From Sutterella sp. (GTDB lineage: Bacteria > Pseudomonadota > Gammaproteobacteria > Burkholderiales > Burkholderiaceae_F): 18,689 nt of DNA. The stretch spans positions 1 to 18,689 of the forward strand of contig DYBN01000002.1 in assembly GCA_019418605.1 (NCBI GenBank), given 5' to 3'. Both the position numbers and the translations under genes were made by a program. The notes beneath the pieces were generated by a model, which was not told the DNA's origin, searched no databases, and saw nothing but the letters and a program-made list of their open reading frames with translations. This document shows positions 16,861-18,689 of the stretch, in pieces (positions within the stretch are counted from its first letter, which is position 1; each line of letters opens with the position of its first letter).

Positions 16861-16967
16861 GATCAAGTCTACCTGCAAAGCCGGGCAAAAAGCGAGGTTT
16901 GGCAGAAGTTTTGAGCCCCGGGGGCCGGGAAAGCAAACACGGGGCTTTTCGCGCGCTCGTTGAACAA

Positions 16968-18275
16968 TCAGGGCAGGCGCGACTCAAGCGCCATTTGATC
17001 CTCAATCGTTTCGCGCCTGCGGATAAGCCAGGCCGTTTGTCCCTTGACCAGGACTTCGGCCGCGCGCGGCCTTGCGTTGTAGTTGCTTGCCATCGACATG
17101 CCGTAGGCGCCCGCGCCCGTCATGGCAAGCACGTCACCTGCGCGCACGTCAAGGGTTCTGTCTTTGGCAAGAAAATCGCCGCTCTCGCACACCGGCCCCA
17201 CGACGTCAAAGGCCATGGGCTGCGGCTTGTCGTGCCTCGCGCAGTTGATGAGCCCCATTTCAGCCTGATACAGCGTCGGGCGGATCATGTCTGTCATCGC
17301 GGCGTCGACAATGCAGAAGTTTTTGGCGGCCGTGGGCTTGACGTATTCGACTCTTGTGACAAGAAGCCCCGTCTGGGCCACAAGCGAGCGGCCGGGTTCA
17401 AAGAAAAGCGGCACATCGCCAAAGCCGCGCTCGGCCGCGCACTGCGCCATGGCCGAGATGAGCGCGTGGGCCGAAGGCGGCGTTTCGCTGCCGTAGCGAA
17501 CGCCAAGGCCGCCTCCGAAGTCGATGTGGTCAAGCGCAATGCCCGCGGCCTTGAGCTCTTCGACAAGGTCAAGCACCTTGTGCGCGGCGTGAACAAAGGG
17601 TTCGAGCTGCGTGATCTGGCTGCCGATGTGGCAGTCGATGCCCGAAATCGACAGGCCGGGAAGCTCTGCGGCGCGCCGATAGCCTTCGAGCGCCGCATCA
17701 AAGGCAATGCCGAACTTGTTGTTTTTGAGCCCCGTCGAGATGTAGGGGTGGGTCTTGGCGTCGACGTCGGGATTGACGCGAAGCGAGACGCGCGCAACCT
17801 TTTTGAGGCTCAAGGCCACCTCGTTTAAGCGCTCAAGCTCAGGCAGGCTCTCAACGTTAAAGCACAGCACGTCGGCTTCAAGCGCCGCGCGCATGTCCGA
17901 GACGCTTTTGCCCACGCCCGAGTAGACGATGTCGCAGCCTCTGGCGCCGGCTGCCAGGGCGCGGGCGAGTTCGCCGCGGCTGACGATGTCAAAGCCAAAG
18001 CCTGCCTTGACGAAGAGGTCAAGGAGCGCAAGGTTTTCATTGGCCTTCATGGCGTAGAAGACGCGGTGGGGCGTGCCCGCAACGCCGCTTTTCCAGTCGG
18101 CGATGTTGTGCGAGAGCGCGGCGTGCGAGTAGACGTAAAGGGGCGTCTCAAAACGCTCGGCGAGGTCGCTTACGCGAAGCTCCTCGCAAAAGACGTCGCC
18201 CGTGCGGCGCGTCAAGCCCGGAATGCCGGGGATGATCTCGGAAATGTCAGCGGATGCGGCGGTGGCTTCGGTCAT
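16968..18275 (-). CDS. lysA: Diaminopimelate decarboxylase
   Basis: 435 residues, a usual size. This PLP enzyme of fold type III makes L-lysine and CO2 from meso-diaminopimelate, the last step of lysine synthesis. The PLP lysine is Lys77 in FYAMKANEN. Other conserved parts: SRGEL (99-103), NPDVDAKTHPYISTGLKNNKFGI (168-190), GIDCHIGSQI with His216, DFGGGLGVRY (252-261), the phosphate/substrate motif EPGRS (293-297), PVCESGDF with the active-site Cys363 given by the partner subunit, and GAYGMSMASNYN (389-400). The frame stays open to 18632 but ATG 18275 is preferred because family members begin only a few residues before the RxGDxF-like motif seen at 24-29. No good Shine-Dalgarno is visible (CCCCTTTTCGTC precedes the ATG). 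A terminator-like hairpin lies about 50 bases upstream. Confidence 0.96.
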   Translation of the reverse strand: MTEATAASADISEIIPGIPGLTRRTGDVFCEELRVSDLAERFETPLYVYSHAALSHNIADWKSGVAGTPHRVFYAMKANENLALLDLFVKAGFGFDIVSRGELARALAAGARGCDIVYSGVGKSVSDMRAALEADVLCFNVESLPELERLNEVALSLKKVARVSLRVNPDVDAKTHPYISTGLKNNKFGIAFDAALEGYRRAAELPGLSISGIDCHIGSQITQLEPFVHAAHKVLDLVEELKAAGIALDHIDFGGGLGVRYGSETPPSAHALISAMAQCAAERGFGDVPLFFEPGRSLVAQTGLLVTRVEYVKPTAAKNFCIVDAAMTDMIRPTLYQAEMGLINCARHDKPQPMAFDVVGPVCESGDFLAKDRTLDVRAGDVLAMTGAGAYGMSMASNYNARPRAAEVLVKGQTAWLIRRRETIEDQMALESRLP

Positions 18276-18330
18276 GACGAAAAGGGGTTCTGAAGAAAAA
18301 CGTTGCTGTGACGAAAAAATTGGGGAAAGA

Positions 18331-18353
18331 AAAAGCCGCTTAAGCTGCCGGCT
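18331..18353 (-). terminator. Terminator-like hairpin just upstream of lysA
   Basis: On the - strand AGCCG (18353-18349) pairs with CGGCT (18338-18334) around a 10-base loop, followed by TTTTTCTTT. It may end transcription of the upstream gene, whose stop is 140 bases away, or act as an attenuator for lysA. Only about 50 bases remain between its T run and the lysA start. Confidence 0.55.
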
Positions 18354-18363
18354 AAAAACGGCC

Positions 18364-18385
18364 CCGCGCATCAACCGCGCATCAA
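18364..18385 (-). repeat. 11-bp tandem direct repeat upstream of lysA
   Basis: CCGCGCATCAA occurs twice without a gap, at 18364-18374 and 18375-18385 (TTGATGCGCGG on the lysA strand). The one-turn period would place two protein contacts on the same face of the helix. Confidence 0.85.
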
Positions 18386-18495
18386 TGATTGTGCGGGCCA
18401 AACGCATGAAGCCGCGAAGGGCGGAGGAGGACGCCCGCAGGGAAAGATTCCTTTGCGTCGCGCGGGGGCTTCCCCTTTGTATTTGCCTTTGCTCA

Positions 18496-18689
18496 CTACG
18501 GAGCAAGCATGGTGCTCGACTCAAGGCTGGAGGCGCCGCCCTGCGTGGTCTTCTCGGATTCCTGCGCGGTGCCATCAGCCGGCGTGTAGGGGCCTGCGGA
18601 AGTCGCGGGGCGCGCGGCGGGCCCTTCTTCAATTGCCTTTTTCATGGGGGGCTGCACGGGATCGTCGCCAAAGGGGGAGGTGGCCTCAA
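18496..18689 (-). CDS. 3' end of a small gene, possibly LptM/YifL-like lipoprotein (partial)
   Basis: A frame open from the window edge (first complete codon at 18688) ends in TAG at 18498-18496 and gives about 63 residues, beginning EATSPFGDDPVQPPMKKAIE and ending STMLAP. It is low in complexity and rich in Ala, Ser, Thr, Pro and Glu, as in the disordered tail of small outer-membrane lipoproteins. In many betaproteobacteria the gene just upstream of lysA on the same strand encodes a small LptM-type lipoprotein (CGQKGPLYLP motif) that helps LPS transporter assembly. That motif would lie outside the window, so the identity rests on gene order only. An internal ATG at 18645 exists but the frame clearly continues upstream. 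Confidence 0.5.
   Translation of the reverse strand, partial: EATSPFGDDPVQPPMKKAIEEGPAARPATSAGPYTPADGTAQESEKTTQGGASSLESSTMLAP

Noticed and set aside
16859..16866. TTGATCAA as an FNR box upstream of guaC
   Set aside because: FNR sites need TTGAT-N4-ATCAA; here the spacer is absent and the word adjoins the lysA terminator.
18276..18495. Lysine riboswitch before lysA
   Set aside because: The leader is too short and lacks the five-helix junction and conserved loop sequences of that class.
18276..18632. N-terminal extension of the lysA frame to 18632
   Set aside because: It overlaps the upstream gene and a terminator hairpin, and the sequence does not resemble diaminopimelate decarboxylase.

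Overview
The window reads as chromosome of a GC-rich, host-associated betaproteobacterium of the order Burkholderiales, most like the gut family Sutterellaceae. That placement is inference. It rests on an ESPR-type autotransporter, Tat-exported flavoprotein reductases with a separate small multiheme cytochrome c, a SlmA-type regulator, and a lysA gene next to what looks like a small LptM-like lipoprotein gene.

Layout. Positions 1-3472 are the 3' half of an rRNA operon on the + strand: end of the 16S-23S spacer with a boxA-like element, 23S rRNA, a structured spacer, 5S rRNA and the rrn terminator. Next comes a TetR-fold gene resembling the nucleoid-occlusion factor slmA, with a long basic N-terminal tail. 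A 0.5-kb regulatory region follows, holding a consensus sigma-54 promoter, an NtrC-like dyad and a possible leader attenuator. It feeds the glnK-amtB pair (PII signal protein and ammonium channel). An AT-rich island then carries a G10 tract placed inside a candidate promoter, in front of a 1242-residue type Va autotransporter. All of this is on the + strand.

A strong bidirectional terminator (10971-11019) separates this from the - strand half. Read in the direction of transcription (right to left) that half contains: the 3' end of a small gene (possibly lptM), lysA (diaminopimelate decarboxylase), guaC (GMP reductase), an orphan Tat-exported FAD reductase, a second Tat-exported FAD reductase with a long hairpin-rich leader, and a tetraheme periplasmic cytochrome c that probably feeds it electrons.

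How the genes work together. glnK-amtB should be switched on under nitrogen limitation through NtrC and sigma-54. The flavoproteins and cytochrome look like a periplasmic anaerobic respiratory module for an organic acceptor that is probably not fumarate. The autotransporter is a surface protein that may be phase variable. The most promising unexplained signals are the G10 tract in the autotransporter promoter, the multi-hairpin leader and unusual active-site motifs of the flavoprotein-cytochrome pair, and the repeat-built basic tail on the SlmA-like protein. No CRISPR array, insertion sequence, prophage or tRNA gene was seen.
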